The position numbers and the translations under genes were made by a program. Below, in pieces: positions 31,393-44,066 of a stretch of DNA of 64,000 bases. The stretch comes from Gloeopeniophorella convolvens (taxonomy: Eukaryota; Basidiomycota; Agaricomycetes; Russulales). The notes under the pieces were generated by a model. It was not told the origin of the DNA. It worked only from the letters and a program-made list of their open reading frames with translations, and made no database searches. Numbering within the stretch: position 1 is the stretch's first letter; every line of letters starts with the position of its first letter. The DNA lies in NCBI GenBank assembly GCA_022496205.1, contig WTXD01000070.1, positions 1-64,000 on the forward strand. The letters run 5' to 3'.

Positions 31393-34300
31393 ACGTTGTG
31401 TACTACCCACTGCCTTGTTGCAAGATTGACCAGGATTGGCGCCGCCATTGAATCGTGCCGGGCACCAACTGTGGCGTCGCAGGACGTCGTCGGGGACCGC
31501 CGACGATATAGCCACGACAGTCGGGTTAGGGTTCGTCAGTCCTCGCACTCCCGGCGAGCCTAAGTACTATCTCCACCGCGACGGTTGCCCGCTTTCCTCC
31601 ACTTGCCCTCCACTGCCGCCGTGCGCCCTGGGATCCGTGACATCCTTGCGCGTACTAGTTCTGCGCGGGCGCCCGGTCGGACTGCGCGCTCGCAGACGGG
31701 CTCAACGTGCCCGCGCTCGTCACCTCGTCGCCTTGAGCACGCCTGCAGTCTCCCGGTACTAAGTAGTAGCAGCAACTCAGCGCTCAGCGTGTAAATTCTC
31801 GTGCTCGAGCTCGACGCTTCGCGTTTTCGGCTACCTCTCGGTCGGTAAGCTTCCTGTCGACCTCCATCTTAAAGCTTCCACATGGTGTTGCAAGTGGCGA
31901 GTGGGTTGTGGAGATTCACCCACCCGAGGGTCCTGCACCTTTACTTTCTCAACCAGCCATTCTTTTTGTATCCAGTCAGATACAATTCCCCCTCAGGAGT
32001 AATGGGGCAGAGGGCAACTTTTCGAATCCGGTCCCTACTCACTGTGACATTGTCGGTGCAAGTCAGAGAACAGCCATCCCTACCACGACTGCCACTCTAA
32101 ACACATGGTCTTCCTCTGCCTCCGCTATGCCCACTGCCCAACCCGGACCGTCCTTTGCTGGAGTTTCTGCTGCTGATGCAATGGGCGACGATCCTGTCAT
32201 GGATGATGATATGCTGGCCATCGAAATTGAACTTGCTGTCGTCTAGTGGCTCACTCGTTCACCCGTGCAGTCAGCGCTCTTGCGAGCCGTTAGGCTCTGA
32301 ATGGAAAACCAAATATATATGGTCTGTTTTAGAGGAAGACTACTTTGTATTATTGTATCCGCCACGTCAACCAGAGAAAGAACTTGGGAACCAGGCTTGG
32401 GCAACCTGGACACGGGTTTGCGAAGCTCGCGTTCTCCGTGAGAGCAATGTACCGTTCGCACATCTCCAAGAAACCAGCATGAGGCTTGAGTGTCATAATT
32501 GACTGGACGCGAAGTTCTTTCGGTGTGTCTTCGTTTCGTGCCGAGAATATGTGTGCGCTGGCACAATCACATCACAGTATGCATCGTGCACGCGGAAGTG
32601 AATCGTGATTGTGTTCGAGGGTCAGATTTCCTATGCATGTTCGGTGGACAAGACAAAATATCCAGCATGATCACTTCTAGATTCTGAATCGCCACGACAC
32701 CATTCAAAGACCAAAACTCACTACGCAGGGCACTGCACGCGATTGATACTGCATCAATCGATTAGTACAATAACATACGCCCCAAGCTTCAGACGTATCC
32801 CCACCATCATTCTCTCCCAACGTAGGCGAGTGACCGTAGTAGGCGGGATGACGAGACATGACGTTTTCTAGACTCTGCCTGGCCCTCCAGCTGAATTGGC
32901 CATCGGAGACCTGGGTGTTCTGCGCCTGCACCAACAGCACAGCAGGCGGAGGAAGTCTCCTGCTGCACCAGCATGTGGTGCATAGGAGAGGGGATGCAGG
33001 GTCGCCCAAGTCTGTGACAACGGCGTAGAGGTAATGGCACATGGGTGCGGGCTGGGGACGATGAGGTGGGGCATCAGCGGGCTGCTGAGCCGGTGTTCCT
33101 GGGGCGAGCGGGAGTGTACGCAAGGCAATCACACGGTCCCGCCGGGCAGGCAGATAACGGCAAGAAGTGGTATGTCTAGGTGTTCTCTTGGGGCGACTGG
33201 GCTGCCATCTGCAAGACGGGACTGGTCTGGCCGTCGACAGTGTCGCCGACATGGGAGCATGGAGTCGTTGCGGTTGGTGCGGGTGGGCGGTACGACGACA
33301 TGGATATCGCGGAAAGGTGTACTTGAGAGAATGTGTTGCAGCTATAGTTAGAGGCGGTTTTGCATGGCACTACTCATCCAACTGTGCTTGACAAGTACGT
33401 TGCCGGTTGGCGATCGATTCGGCTGCACGTCTCACTCACGTCCTCTCACGTCTCGGTCGTGGTGAATTTGTTCGGAGCTTCAACTTCAATGTTGCACCAG
33501 ACTCGGTGTTTCCGATTCGTCACTCTCACCTTGTGCGGCAGCATCAAACCGCATATGTAACTCACGAGTTGGATGATGTCCCAATCTCCCCGGGCCCAGA
33601 TGGGGAGACTTGGTACAGTACACAAAGAGGTGCGTCTGTGGTTCCATACAGCTCACTCTTGCATCCCACTCACCGCACTGCATTTTCCGCCAACTTTCCA
33701 CTTCATACAGGAAGTGATGGCAACCACAATGAAGCTAGCATCATGACGGAATTCGATCACATACCATATTGGCATCGAAATCTTACCCGGCCAGAATTCA
33801 AGCATTTGGTGATATTGTATCACTTCACTCTTTGTGCAGATCGGAACAGAAAGACCCGGGGCTATCATCGTCTAGCTCCCCGTCAATGTGACATCTATTC
33901 TTCCTCGCTAAAAATCGCATGGCATCCCAGTTCGCAGATCTGCGACCTTCTTTGGCCCTCTCTTTATGCTCTACGTTGGCCACTCAGGCTCGCATCCTGG
34001 GTTTTCGTTCTGTTCTCTGTATCTTCTTGACCCTCAGGTGAGCCTCACGTCATCCAGGGTGCGACGTGATGCAGGGAAGCAAGTTCCTCAGCAGATAGGG
34101 TGGGGATACCCTCAACCAATTGGGCGCCAATGGCAAGTCATCTGCCAGGTTCAGTGCTACTGTATGTCTCGGTCCCTTATGAGTATGCGCATTCCTCATC
34201 CTGGCAGTGCAGACCCCTCCATCATACTGGTGATACTACCTCATACGACTAGCGTGTTCAGTCAAGGCTGAATCTCTCAGCACCGTCGGAGCCGGGATGA

Positions 34301-34656
34301 CAGGGCCCTGTCGCCTTCAATCAGCGCGAGCGCAAGGGATTTTAATCGACAAGACGTTTGCGGTGATCGCTCTTCTCAACAAGGAACTTTCGACTCGCGG
34401 GCCATGAGGTGCATGGGTCAGCTGCATGCATCTTCTGGTGACAGTTCTTTGATCATTGTGATGCTGCGTGGCTATAGGGCAGAATCAGCTTCATCGAGGC
34501 TGGCCCTCTCTAGCACCGTTTGCATCATCACATAACCGTCCTTCCGTTGCACGTGTAGTGTTAAAGCCCTGCGGGTCCACTTCAAGACTTTACCCTCTTT
34601 CTCCGTTTCCCTCACCCTGTGTTCACAGTCCACTGGACCCTCCCTCTTGAACTGAT
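31393..34656. other. Non-coding; end of duplication B, insertion, decayed block
   Basis: Contains the rest of copy B and its insertion. From about 33480 it holds a block that also occurs inverted at 53380-53720. A 207-codon frame at 33407-34030 runs through that block. Its counterpart keeps parts of the same frame (GTQRGA against STQRGA, PEFKH), so it may be a gene relic, but no family is recognisable. Confidence 0.5.
32014..32680. other. Insertion present only in duplication copy B
   Basis: Copy A reads directly from GGCAGAGG to TCAGAATCGCC at 26040. Copy B has about 670 bp between the equivalent points. It contains a short open tail ending in DDDMLAIEIELAVV. No terminal repeats or target duplication are obvious. 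Confidence 0.55.
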
Positions 34657-36025
34657 ATGTCCGAGGTACGGATTGTGGAATACTTGTATAGCCTGTTCCA
34701 ATCTGCCATATACGAGAGCATATTTTCCGGGATCTTGTATGGTACGCAGGAAATCACGGTCGTGTTCCGACAGCGCATCTCACACAGCACGCAGGCATAT
34801 ATGTCATCTCGTACTTGGCGTCGACACGAATCCTTGTGTGAGAAAGGTGTTCTAACATTTTTTCTTCCTCCATGCTAATCGGGCCCGATACTTGTCAGGG
34901 CTCAAGGCAAAATCCTTAAATCCCGGCCGCTACTGTTCATGCTATCGGTCACTACGACCATGTTCATGCTTGGGACTGTCGCATTCGCGCTAAGCATATG
35001 CCTGTCGTTGCAGCAGTTTGCCCAATCACTTCAACTCCCCGCAGCCTGGTCAGTATATTACATCGATGCCACCGCCGACATCCTCGCCATTATCACTCAA
35101 TTGAACGTGCGTCCTTCACTACTGTCACCTGTAACATGTGACTTAGCTCCTTACCTTGCCGGCTAGCCTATTCTGAGCGATATAGTTTGCGCGTGGCGGG
35201 CGGTCGTCCTCTGGAACTCAGATAAACGTGTGCTCGCGCTTCTCACCGCAACCGTCCTTGGCACGATTGGTGCGCGCCTCTCTGCTTCTATCTCCCCGTC
35301 CGCGGTTGACTCAACGAATATCCAATAGGTGCAGCAGGCTATAACCTAAGCTTGAACCTCGTTACCTTGAGCGGAAAAACAGTGAGACCGATCTTAACCC
35401 ACATCAGGGCAAGGTCGCGTTGATCTTCGTCGGACCGTTACTTGGCACAAACATCATCTCGACCGCGCTCATCGCCTGGAAGGCCTGGTGCGCATGTTTA
35501 TCCTTTCAATAGGATGCTCTAGTATGCGAACACCACCTCAGGGAGCACCGGCGCACGGTGCGTACGCACCTCGGTAAAGGTAGCACATCGGAGCGCGTTG
35601 AGAAGATCCTTGCGCTGCTCATCGAATCGGGTGCCGTATATACCCTCCTCTGGGTACGTTCGCCCCAAAAATATATCCCTGTCGCTAATACTCGACCACA
35701 TACACAGGTACTCTACCTCCTTACGGCATTTAGCGTCCTCCCCGGATCAGGATCGCTTATCGTGAATGCTGTCACGCTGTATGTCTCGGTATGTCCCCAC
35801 TACCTGGGTCAAACCGAGGGTAGCAAGCGCTGATGTGGACCATAGAGCATCTACCCAACATTCATAACGATTGTCGTCGGGCTGCGACGCAGCCAGTGTG
35901 AGCGCTACGCTACGGTCTCGCGCGAGATGCAGTTTGAGCGGGTCCCGTATCCACGTAAAAGTGTGTTGGACATCCGGCGGCACGAATCGACCATGCTTGA
36001 GAGCATGAGCGAATCCGATGCATAA
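34657..36025 (+). pseudogene. Seven-helix membrane protein 7TM-C, homopolymer frameshift
   Basis: Third paralogue: MSEVRIVEYLYSLFQS, GILYGIYVISYLAST, LFMLSVTTTMFMLGTVAFAL, ILSDIVCAWRAVVLWNSDKR, LLGTNIISTALIAWKAW, EHRRTVRTHLGKG, VEKILALLIESGAVYTLLW, VLYLLTAFSVLPGSGS and YPTFITIVVGLRRSQ. Splice sites match 7TM-A. An A-run at 35375-35379 is one short: a sixth A would join LSGK to NSETDLNPHQGKVALIF, whereas now the frame stops at a TGA near 35424. All the rest is intact, so this is either a fresh mutation or a homopolymer base-call error. Confidence 0.75.
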
Positions 36026-37809
36026 CCCAATGATTGGATAGAGCATTGACTTTCAGGATGATGATCCCACACCATAAACAGACGCCTCAATTATATCACA
36101 AGTTATTCTCCTCCAATCAAGTGCTGCTCCACATATACCCAAGTTATCTCGCCAATTTCGCCGTCCAGAAGCCAGATTAATTGTGTACAATGTGTTGGGA
36201 CTTTTCGAATTACCGCCATAACTACTCACCTAGCGGTGCTGTATGTCTGTCATAGTGCACAGAATTGTCGGTCATTTCTCACAATCGGCGTCTGATTGCC
36301 CACGCTCTGTACCGATCAACGCATCTTTGTGGGTATCGCCTGCTCGTCCCCAAATTCTGCTCACACGCTGCCTCCGGTCTGCAAATCTATATCAGATTCA
36401 GAAGCTGAGAGAACCGGACACCCGAGATCGTGCGATCTATAAAAGGAGGTACTATGCATCATCCTATTCACTGCGAGTACTTCGAAACAAAGAGATCGGG
36501 CTTATCGTCGCGAGGTTCCTCGGAGTTTACATGTTCCAGAACACCGTTGTGATTGTCGACATCCGCTGGGGTTTTCTGCTACTCCGCTAGGATGCCTCGC
36601 AGTGTTTCCAGATTCCAAAGTCGCGGTTCAACGCTCGTGGATTCATCCACCCCCCTATACGCCATCAATTAGCCCACATTACCCTTGATGTGACCTGCTT
36701 AACCCATTTATCAGTGTTGTGCCGACTGTAGTCATTATGGGCCACACAGTAACTAGGACGGCACATGCGGCGATGGCGTGGCCGCCGTCAGCAAGTCCCA
36801 AGAGTATGTTACTATTTCTGAGCGCGAGGAGGTCCACATCGCCTTGCAGATCGTGGCCGGAGGTGTGCTTGTTTCTGAATGTGAATGCGCTGAATTTATG
36901 TTACATCAGAGAGACTCCTGGATAGGGGTTGAGCTGGTCATTGCGCGGCCTTGGGAAGCCCACTGCGCAACCATCTTGAGCTACTTTGCTCTCGATACTG
37001 ATCGAGGGAAAAGGCAGGGCTCACCGTCACCGGACTCCTCGGATCTGACCTGTATAGGCCCGATTCCATGGAGCACTCATTCATAGATCATGGACCTTCA
37101 CTATGGTCCCCTTGAGTATCTGGCACTATCTGGTCTACCTAGCGGCATTCAAAGCTCGTGGATGTGTTTGTACTGTTACCTCGCCGCGCAGCTGCAATGT
37201 ACCTAATGCGCTGGCCCGCTCGCAAGCTCTCAAGGTATGCGCTCCGGGGAACTGTCGCTTCGTCGGGAACTGTAATGAGGTCCCGACTTCCTTGTTGAAT
37301 CCTTCAGGCAAGACATACGCCAAGTGTCAACTCGGGTCATTCTTTGGAGCCATATCCATTCACTCATTATCACAGCCATCCAACCAGTACGCCACGGTAC
37401 TGCACCCGCTCACTCGACACAGCGTTTTTAGGTAGATGCTCCCACACCTCAGCGCTGCTCGAAGACGCGGAATGCGCCATTTTAGGCACATCATTGGTAT
37501 TGGTGATCCCGGTCGAGCCAAACACGACTGTCGTTGACGCCCTTCGAGAAAGGTTCTCATGAACCTGCTGGCCTCGTAAAATCTTTCACCTTTCCGCGCC
37601 AGCCATGTGGTTCTTTCAGCCCCCGAGAACTTCCTCAGAAGCATGATACTACACCAACACCGCACGCTGCGTATTCATCCTATTTTCTCGCCCGTGGATA
37701 GAAACCTCCGAGATATAAAGCCTAACAACCCTCCTTCCAGAAGCTTGAGTCTTCTCCCTCACCTCTCATTCTATTCGTATCTGCTTTATAAGGCTCACCT
37801 TGCATCTAC
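36026..37809. other. Non-coding, part of the inverted duplication
   Basis: From about 36150 it matches the reverse complement of 51880-53380. Several short frames are shared only as shadows of the duplication. A TATA-like GATATAAAGCC lies near 37713 before 7TM-D. Confidence 0.55.
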
Positions 37810-39141
37810 ATGTCCGAAGCTGAAATTCTAGGGTCCTGACCACTCTTTTCCAGACAAGCATATATGAGAGTATCGCTTCCGGAATTCTCTATGGTGAGTT
37901 CTCAATTGGAGCTCCTTCAATAGTATACCTGAAAGATTTGCAGGAGTATACGTCGTCTCATATATTGCGTCAACATCCGTCCTTTTGTAAGGTCATCATG
38001 TCAATCATAGGTACATGTTGCTCACGCCTCCCGCAGTTCACAAAGAAAAGCCCTCAAATTACGATCCCTATGGTTCATGTTATCAATCACCGCATTCATG
38101 TTTATCCTCGGCACTGTCGCATTCGCTCTGAGCGTGTGCCTGTTTCAACAGCAACTACCTCAGCTGTTGAATCTTGTCGAATCTGCCAAGTGGTCACGTC
38201 ATTCCTTAGACGTAGCTGCCGACATATTCGCGTCATCACAAGACTGAACGTAAGTCCTTCCTGTTAGTGTATAACTACTCATCAAACGCAGTGAGATTCT
38301 CTCTAGCCCATTCTGAGTGACATAGTCTGTGCATGGCGCGCAGTCATCCTCTGGCACTCAGATCGGCGTGTGGTTGCGTTGCTCACCGCCATCATTCTCG
38401 GCACTACCGGTACGCAGATGCTTCCTATCGTCCGTCCATCCTGCTGCGGTTGACTTCTTCATGATCAATACCTCACAGGAGCAGCAGGATACGACCTGAG
38501 CTTGGCACTTGTGACCACGAGCGGGCACAGCAGCAATGCTGACCAAGATCCGGAGCAAGGAAAGCTCGCTCTGGTCTTCGTCGCACCTATGCTTGGCACG
38601 AATATCATCTCGACTGGGCTGATCGGCTGGAAGGCCTGGTAGGCTTTCTCTCCATACAACTATACAGGATTTGCATTGATATTATATATAGGGAGCACCG
38701 GAAAACGGTGCAAATACTGTCCGACAAGGGTAGCGGAGCAGGGCGCGTTGAAAGGGTCCTCGCGCTGCTCATCGAGTCTGGCGCAGTGTACTGTCTCCTT
38801 TGGGTGCGCCCTTGGTTATCCGGAATCTGGCCCGCTCATGTCGTTGATTGTTTCCCCTGACCTGCTGCCATGCAGGCGGTATACTTGCTGACAGCGTTCA
38901 AGGTCCTCCCCGGCGCGGGCTCTCTCATCGTGAACACCGTCATGATCTATGTCTCGGTAGGCTCGACCATCTTGGAGTCGGAGACAAGATGTATTGATGC
39001 TTTTTGCAGAGCATCTACCCGACGTTGATCACAATTCTCGTGGGGCTGCAGCGCAGTCAGTGTGAACGCTATGCCACGATTTCACGGGATATGGAGTTTG
39101 TTCAGGCCCATGATGAGCGTGTGGCGACTATCCAGCGGTAA
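37810..39141 (+). pseudogene. Seven-helix membrane protein 7TM-D, two frameshifts
   Basis: Fourth paralogue, close to 7TM-E. The start MSEAEILG runs into TGA 37837-37839 because one base is missing (GGGTCCTGACC against GGGTTCTTGACC in 7TM-E). A second missing base near 38230 (GACATATTCGCGTC where GCTGTC is expected) stops the frame before the RLN exon end. Other exons remain clear: LWFMLSITAFMFILGTVAF, ILSDIVCAWRAVILWHSDRR, APMLGTNIISTGLIGWKAW, EHRKTVQILSDKG, RVERVLALLIESGAVYCLLW, AVYLLTAFKVLPGAGS and YPTLITILVGLQRSQCERY. It ends at TAA 39139-39141 and sits tail to tail with the kinase. Confidence 0.75.
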
Positions 39142-39949
39142 TCCACCATGCTGGTCAGTGTGAGCGATTTCAATGCCGCCGACTTGGAGGAAGTGTCTCG
39201 TAGATCCTTTAAAAGTTAGAGTTGCTGGAGCGTATTATTCATGGACCCCGGGTGGTTTGTTTGGTGGCGCTAGCGGTGGATCTTGTGTGACGTTGGATAA
39301 GCACCTCGAGCATTGCCTTGCTTGCAAGGTGCTCTTCCCCCCAATAATGTTACGGGCGCCTAGTGGTAAGATGACGGATGATTATGTAAACGAATCCCAA
39401 CACGGTCTCCCGCCTCTGGCATGACGCTGCGTCGCTTGACCGTATACCGTACCTCCTCTCCATTTTCATGCTCGAGGAGACAACATGTGCGTGATAGCAG
39501 AAACAACAACACCAACACAAGCGCACTTGCAAGCAAAGGCACCTGCCGCCGCAGGCGGCCCTTCTCGAGTAACTGGCCTGCAGCGCGAAAGACACTTCAA
39601 ATGGCACTTTAATGATACAAGATGTTTATCTCTTCGAGAGAAACAGCTGACATAGCCCTGCGTTCGGATTGACTTATACGTGAAGACATTTTTTATTTGG
39701 GTTTATAGTATGTATAGTAGGTATGGAGTAGAGTATTTATGCGGGTATAGCCAGAAACGCGAACAAGACAAAGCGAAGCATATGCGATGGGGTTATGCGG
39801 CTTCCTGCCATGAAGCCTAGGGTATTTATGTATACAAACCGAAACACCTTGTATTGGGGTTATGTGGCAGGGGGACTGCAACGATTGATGAGTAAATAGG
39901 GTTTAGGGTGAATCTAGACGTACGCACACAGAAGCACGGGACGGGCAGC
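39142..39949. other. Intergenic, convergent 7TM-D and kinase ends
   Basis: No supported gene. A/T-rich TATAG-type runs near 39700-39750. It carries the 3' ends of both neighbours. Confidence 0.55.
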
Positions 39950-42900
39950 TCACGCCTGCCGTGCGGTGACCTTGCCAGCTGCACGCTTCCACAGGGACTT
40001 GAGACCACCCAGGACAGTGTTCTTGGCAGGTGCATTCAAGATGGGCTGCGACGGTGTCGAGGGAGCAGAAAAACCTTGCTGGGGTTGTGGCGATGCGAAG
40101 GCGTCCTTCCATCCCGGCGGTGCCTCGAATACAGGCCTCTCGCCATCGTCGAGCGACTTGATGCTCGCACACACATAGGCTTCGTCATCGCTGCCAGCCT
40201 CGCGCGCCGCCCGGGCCGCATCGCTCCTCCGGATGCAGACGCCAGAGTCCGCGAAAGCTGCCAGCCACAAGGCGGGGTACTGATAGACCGGCTCTTCGCC
40301 CTCGTCGAGTGCACGCACTGAGTTGCGCAGCGCCTCAATCTCATCGTCTTCGGTAAAGGATCCGCACGAAGACGATTGAGAAAGGAAGAGCGACCGGGGA
40401 GAGGGGGGTGGAGAAGGATTCATGATTCGCAGTGGTCCGCGGGGTGCGAGATATTCTTCGCTAAAGGATGTTGCGAATCGGGATTGGGTATGGGGGTCAT
40501 CACCATTCGAGTCAAACGACGTGTCAGCCTCGCATGTATCGGAAGTTGCAGAGTCTTCGACGACCATGGATGGCGTGGCCCACGCGAAACCTGGATACGG
40601 GTCCTCTTCGATAGGGTAGCTAGATACGTCCCCGATAAAAGACTTCGTTTCGTCGTCGTTTGCTATGAGCCGCGGGCCTGGCTTGCGCGGAATGTACGAT
40701 GCTACAGAAGAGGCTCAGCACGATTATCACGCCGAGGGTACTCTAAGGGTAAGACTCACGGGAGGTATTCATAGAAAGAATCTTCTGCCATTCTCTGAGA
40801 GAGAAACGCAAGGGATCAGCGATCAGCGTCACTGGATCGAGCATGCTCACATGTCGGCGAAGAAAGGGTTTCTCTGTATGGCTAGGAAGTCTGCTCTGGC
40901 GAGCTGATCAATGCAGAACAACTGTAGAGCTGCAGTTAGCAAGGACGGCGTCGCAGCACTTGACGTAACTCACCTTGTTCAAAAGATCCTTGAGTACCCC
41001 GTTACGGCAGAGGAGGCCAATCGCGAGCGTTGACGTCATCTTCCCAAGGAAACTCTCAGGGCTTGGCTGCTCGCCTAGCCAGGGAAACTAGAAACCACCA
41101 TTGGTTTAGAAACATTATGTCCGAGATAAAAGATGTGCATACATACCCTGTTGAGGTAGAGTAGGTGCAAGGACACACCATATCCGAACCAGTCTACACC
41201 ATAAGAGTACTCCATGTTGCGCAACATCTCTGGAGCCATATACGGGAAGGTCCCGCAGATGCCGCGGACTGTGGGCTTGAGTCCATTATCTTTGCCTTCA
41301 AAGCGGTCGAAACGAGATAGCAGCGACTTGGGCTCTTCGAGACGATACGCGAGCCCAAAGTCGCCTAGCACGATATGGCCGTCAATCTTCATCATGACGT
41401 TGTCCAACTTGATATCTCGATGAACGATCCCGAGTCCATGAAGGTGATCAACTGCACAAGCCTGAAAGAGCAAATAAGCCTTGGTATCGACTCAGTAACC
41501 AGAAACTCACCAATTCGGCGGATGCGAACTTCTTGTCCGACTCTGACATGTACTTGGACTCGTAGGACAGTGTGGAACGGCAGTAGTCCTGCAAAGAGGC
41601 AAGTTAAACTGAGAGGTAGGACACCAATGCAGACATAGAGACTCACAGAGACCAGGTAGAAATTGCGGCTATCATGGAAGGAGGCTAACAGTCCCAATAG
41701 AAGAGGATGGCCAGACACTTCGCGCATGACGCGCTGCTCGACGATGACAGTATGAATAGCTTTCTTCTCTTTCGCAGCGTCCTTGCAGATGACCTTGATG
41801 GCGCACCGACGCCCATTGTGCTTGTGAATGCCCAGTGAGACGACGCCGAACGAGCCCTGGCCGAGCTGGCTGACGTATCTGAAGTCGGTCGGCGAAGGGG
41901 CTGACAGACTGAGACAGGTTCGCCGGCTTTGGCTTCGGACTTGATTACGAGAGGGCTGTGCATGTGGGGGAGAGCGTGTTTGCGGGTCCACGCCGGAATA
42001 GTGTCTTCAGTGGAGTGACGTCGTTGGTGTTGGTCATCTGCGTTGCGACCACGGAGAGACATCGTCAAGCGGGATGGTCTGGAAATCGGCCGCCTCGACT
42101 TTGGACTCGACCTCCGGCGTGGCCTCTGGTTCGACCGGGGGGTTGGTCTCCGGTTCCCACCATTCCACACTTGCGGACATAGACTCAAAAATAGGGTCAA
42201 GCGTCACCTCGGGAGTAGCCACCGGCGGCGGGACTACACCGCGCCGCACCACTTCATCCACGTAGACAGGTCCCAAGCCAAAGCTGAACGCGTGAGCGAC
42301 CTGAGGTCCAATATCGAGCCCCGATTCAGCACCGAAAGCGAAGTCATCGTCATCCAACCCAAGATCATCGTCCTCCAGCTTGGAGTCGTCATCCTGGGCT
42401 TTAAAACACTGCGCAGAAAGGAGGGTTGGTGAGGATCATATCGTTCTTGGGCGGATACGACGGAATCGCCGGCTTGTTCCTGGGTGGATATGACAGAGTC
42501 GCTGACTTGCTCTTGGATTGGAATAGCGGGGTCGCACTCGGAGTTCGTACTCGTCACTGAAACGGACTTCGTAGGAGATGTTACGGACTTGACGTCGGCC
42601 TTGCGCAGTGGGAAACGATTCAGTGAGAAAGGCGACCGCGGCTTGTTCAAGAGCGCACGAGGAGGAGTGGCTAGTTCGGTGACAGAGATCGCTTTCGTAG
42701 AGCCTAGGCCAGGAGGTTTGGCGGGAGACTGTGAGACCCCTTGACGCTGCACGAGGTTCGCTGTGGAGGTCGGAGCCAAGTAGGAAGTGAGAGCCTTCGC
42801 TGGAATGGACGGAGGCTTCCCGGCTGCCTTCACAGTCTTGCTTATCGGCTTGGACGGCGGGGCGCGGAGCGTGTGCTGCACATTTAGGAACTTTGTGCTA

Positions 42901-43088
42901 AGCACCGGAGCACGAGGGCTCGACTCTTTGAACAGAGAGAGCTTGGCCTTGTGCTCCGCAAGCTGCTTGCTGACTGCCTCCGCGGCGCGCTTGAGCAGGT
43001 GCGGGGACTTGCCTGGCGAAGTCGACGGGGGACTGTCGGGGGTAATGCGTTGCTGCTGGGGGGTGGTCTTCGGTTTGTAAAGACGCAT
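39950..43088 (-). CDS. AGC-type serine/threonine protein kinase with long N-terminal region
   Basis: The kinase domain is spread over several exons: GQGSFGVVSLG (P-loop), CAIKVICKD (VAIK Lys), HGLGIVHRDIKLDN (catalytic loop), GDFGLAYRL (DFG), GTFPYMAPEML (APE) and VDWFGYGVSLHLL. It closes with RNPFFADIEWQKI, the AGC-style end of the domain. Exons I can place (minus): P-loop exon ending 41647, 41588-41511, 41461-41147, 41087-40974, 40921-40851, 40794-40760 and 40701-39950. The N-terminal 300 or so residues (from MRLYKPKTTPQQQ) are Ser/Pro-rich and acidic. An intron of about 50 nt near 42461-42412 is likely, while joins between 42050 and 41920 are uncertain. The C-terminal 200 residues are Ser/Pro-rich with repeated DDGE/DEGE motifs. 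No close named orthologue is assigned. Confidence 0.82.
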
Positions 43089-44066
43089 TGTAGATCTTGC
43101 AGTTGCTAGTACGGCGATAGTACTTGTCGATGTAAGACCAAGGAAAGACTAGTCCTATGCACCGCTCGATATTCAGGCTCGCCATTCGCATGTAGACTAG
43201 CCGCCAGCCCCTGCAAGCAAGGCGGTCATTCAGACTAGAGCTGGTGTCAGCCGTCGCTAGCCTCATGTATTCTCCGGACGCCACTAGTACCTTTTTCAGC
43301 ACAGAAACTTCCATGAGGGAGTATTTCATCTTGGGTTTTCAAGAGTGAAGCAACGAGATCAAGATCCCTGCACATTGAACGTCAGACTGGCGGCGGAATC
43401 GAGGAGGCACGCACCCGATGGTTGGTTGATACGGTGGCGCCGGAGCAAAAACCACTCTCCCCAGGGTCACATCTGAGACCACCCTATCCACGTAGCATGA
43501 GCTAAATTGAAGTTTTAGTTGGCGGTGCGGCAGTGGCAGTCTGGCTCGCTGAACTTGTGGTGGTGGAAGCCGGAAATGGTCAGCCGTCTAACGGTCCGAG
43601 TGTCCGAAAGGTAAGTACCTTTGCCCGAACACTCCGACCCGGCACGTGCACGCCTTTTTCTTGTTAAAATTAAGGATTATTATCCAGCGTGCGAGTCGGT
43701 GATCAGCGATACAAATATTCGCTTTCGCCCGCGGCAGACGAAAGACCGATCTTAACTTGTCCTTCTAACGTGCAGCAGCTTGTAGAACCGTTTCGTCATA
43801 CTTTCCTCTGCATAACATCTCCGTTCTCGTAGCCACGACGATCATCGTGCGGGGGTCGTGACAGCGTCAATAAGAGAGACTCCAAGACCAGGTGGCCTGT
43901 GGAGGTGGCTATTGTTACTTAGACAAAACAGACTCCACTGGCCACCGAGTTTCGCTACGAGCTCCAAATCTCAAAACATGGGACTGAGGCCTCGAATCCA
44001 CGAGGCGTTGGCGGGTTGTCGGTGCCATATACCGGACAGTTCAGCAGCTCAAGGCGCTCAAGGCGC
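43089..44066. other. Intergenic: kinase promoter and EH1 3' end
   Basis: No supported coding sequence. Long shadow frames at 42898-43329 overlap the kinase start and lack conserved features. Confidence 0.55.

Larger units (their letters stand above)
27889..33340 (+). repeat. Direct segmental duplication, copy B
   Basis: Same gene order as copy A: TSR3, then membrane protein, then non-coding DNA. It is longer because of an approximately 670-bp insertion near 32014-32680. Lesions are concentrated in this copy. Confidence 0.9.
33480..40360 (+). repeat. Inverted segmental duplication, left arm
   Basis: Blocks 33480-33840, about 36150-37800, the 7TM-D gene 37810-39141 and the kinase 3' exon near 40360 recur in reverse order and orientation within 50030-53720. 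The stretch 33840-36150, including 7TM-C, has no counterpart on the right arm. Confidence 0.85.

Noticed and set aside
42234..42432. Frame read-through at the kinase ending in LSTWMKWCGAV
   Set aside because: It arises from reading an intron of about 50 nt. The acidic frame CFKAQDDDSKLEDDD after the CAG acceptor is the better continuation.
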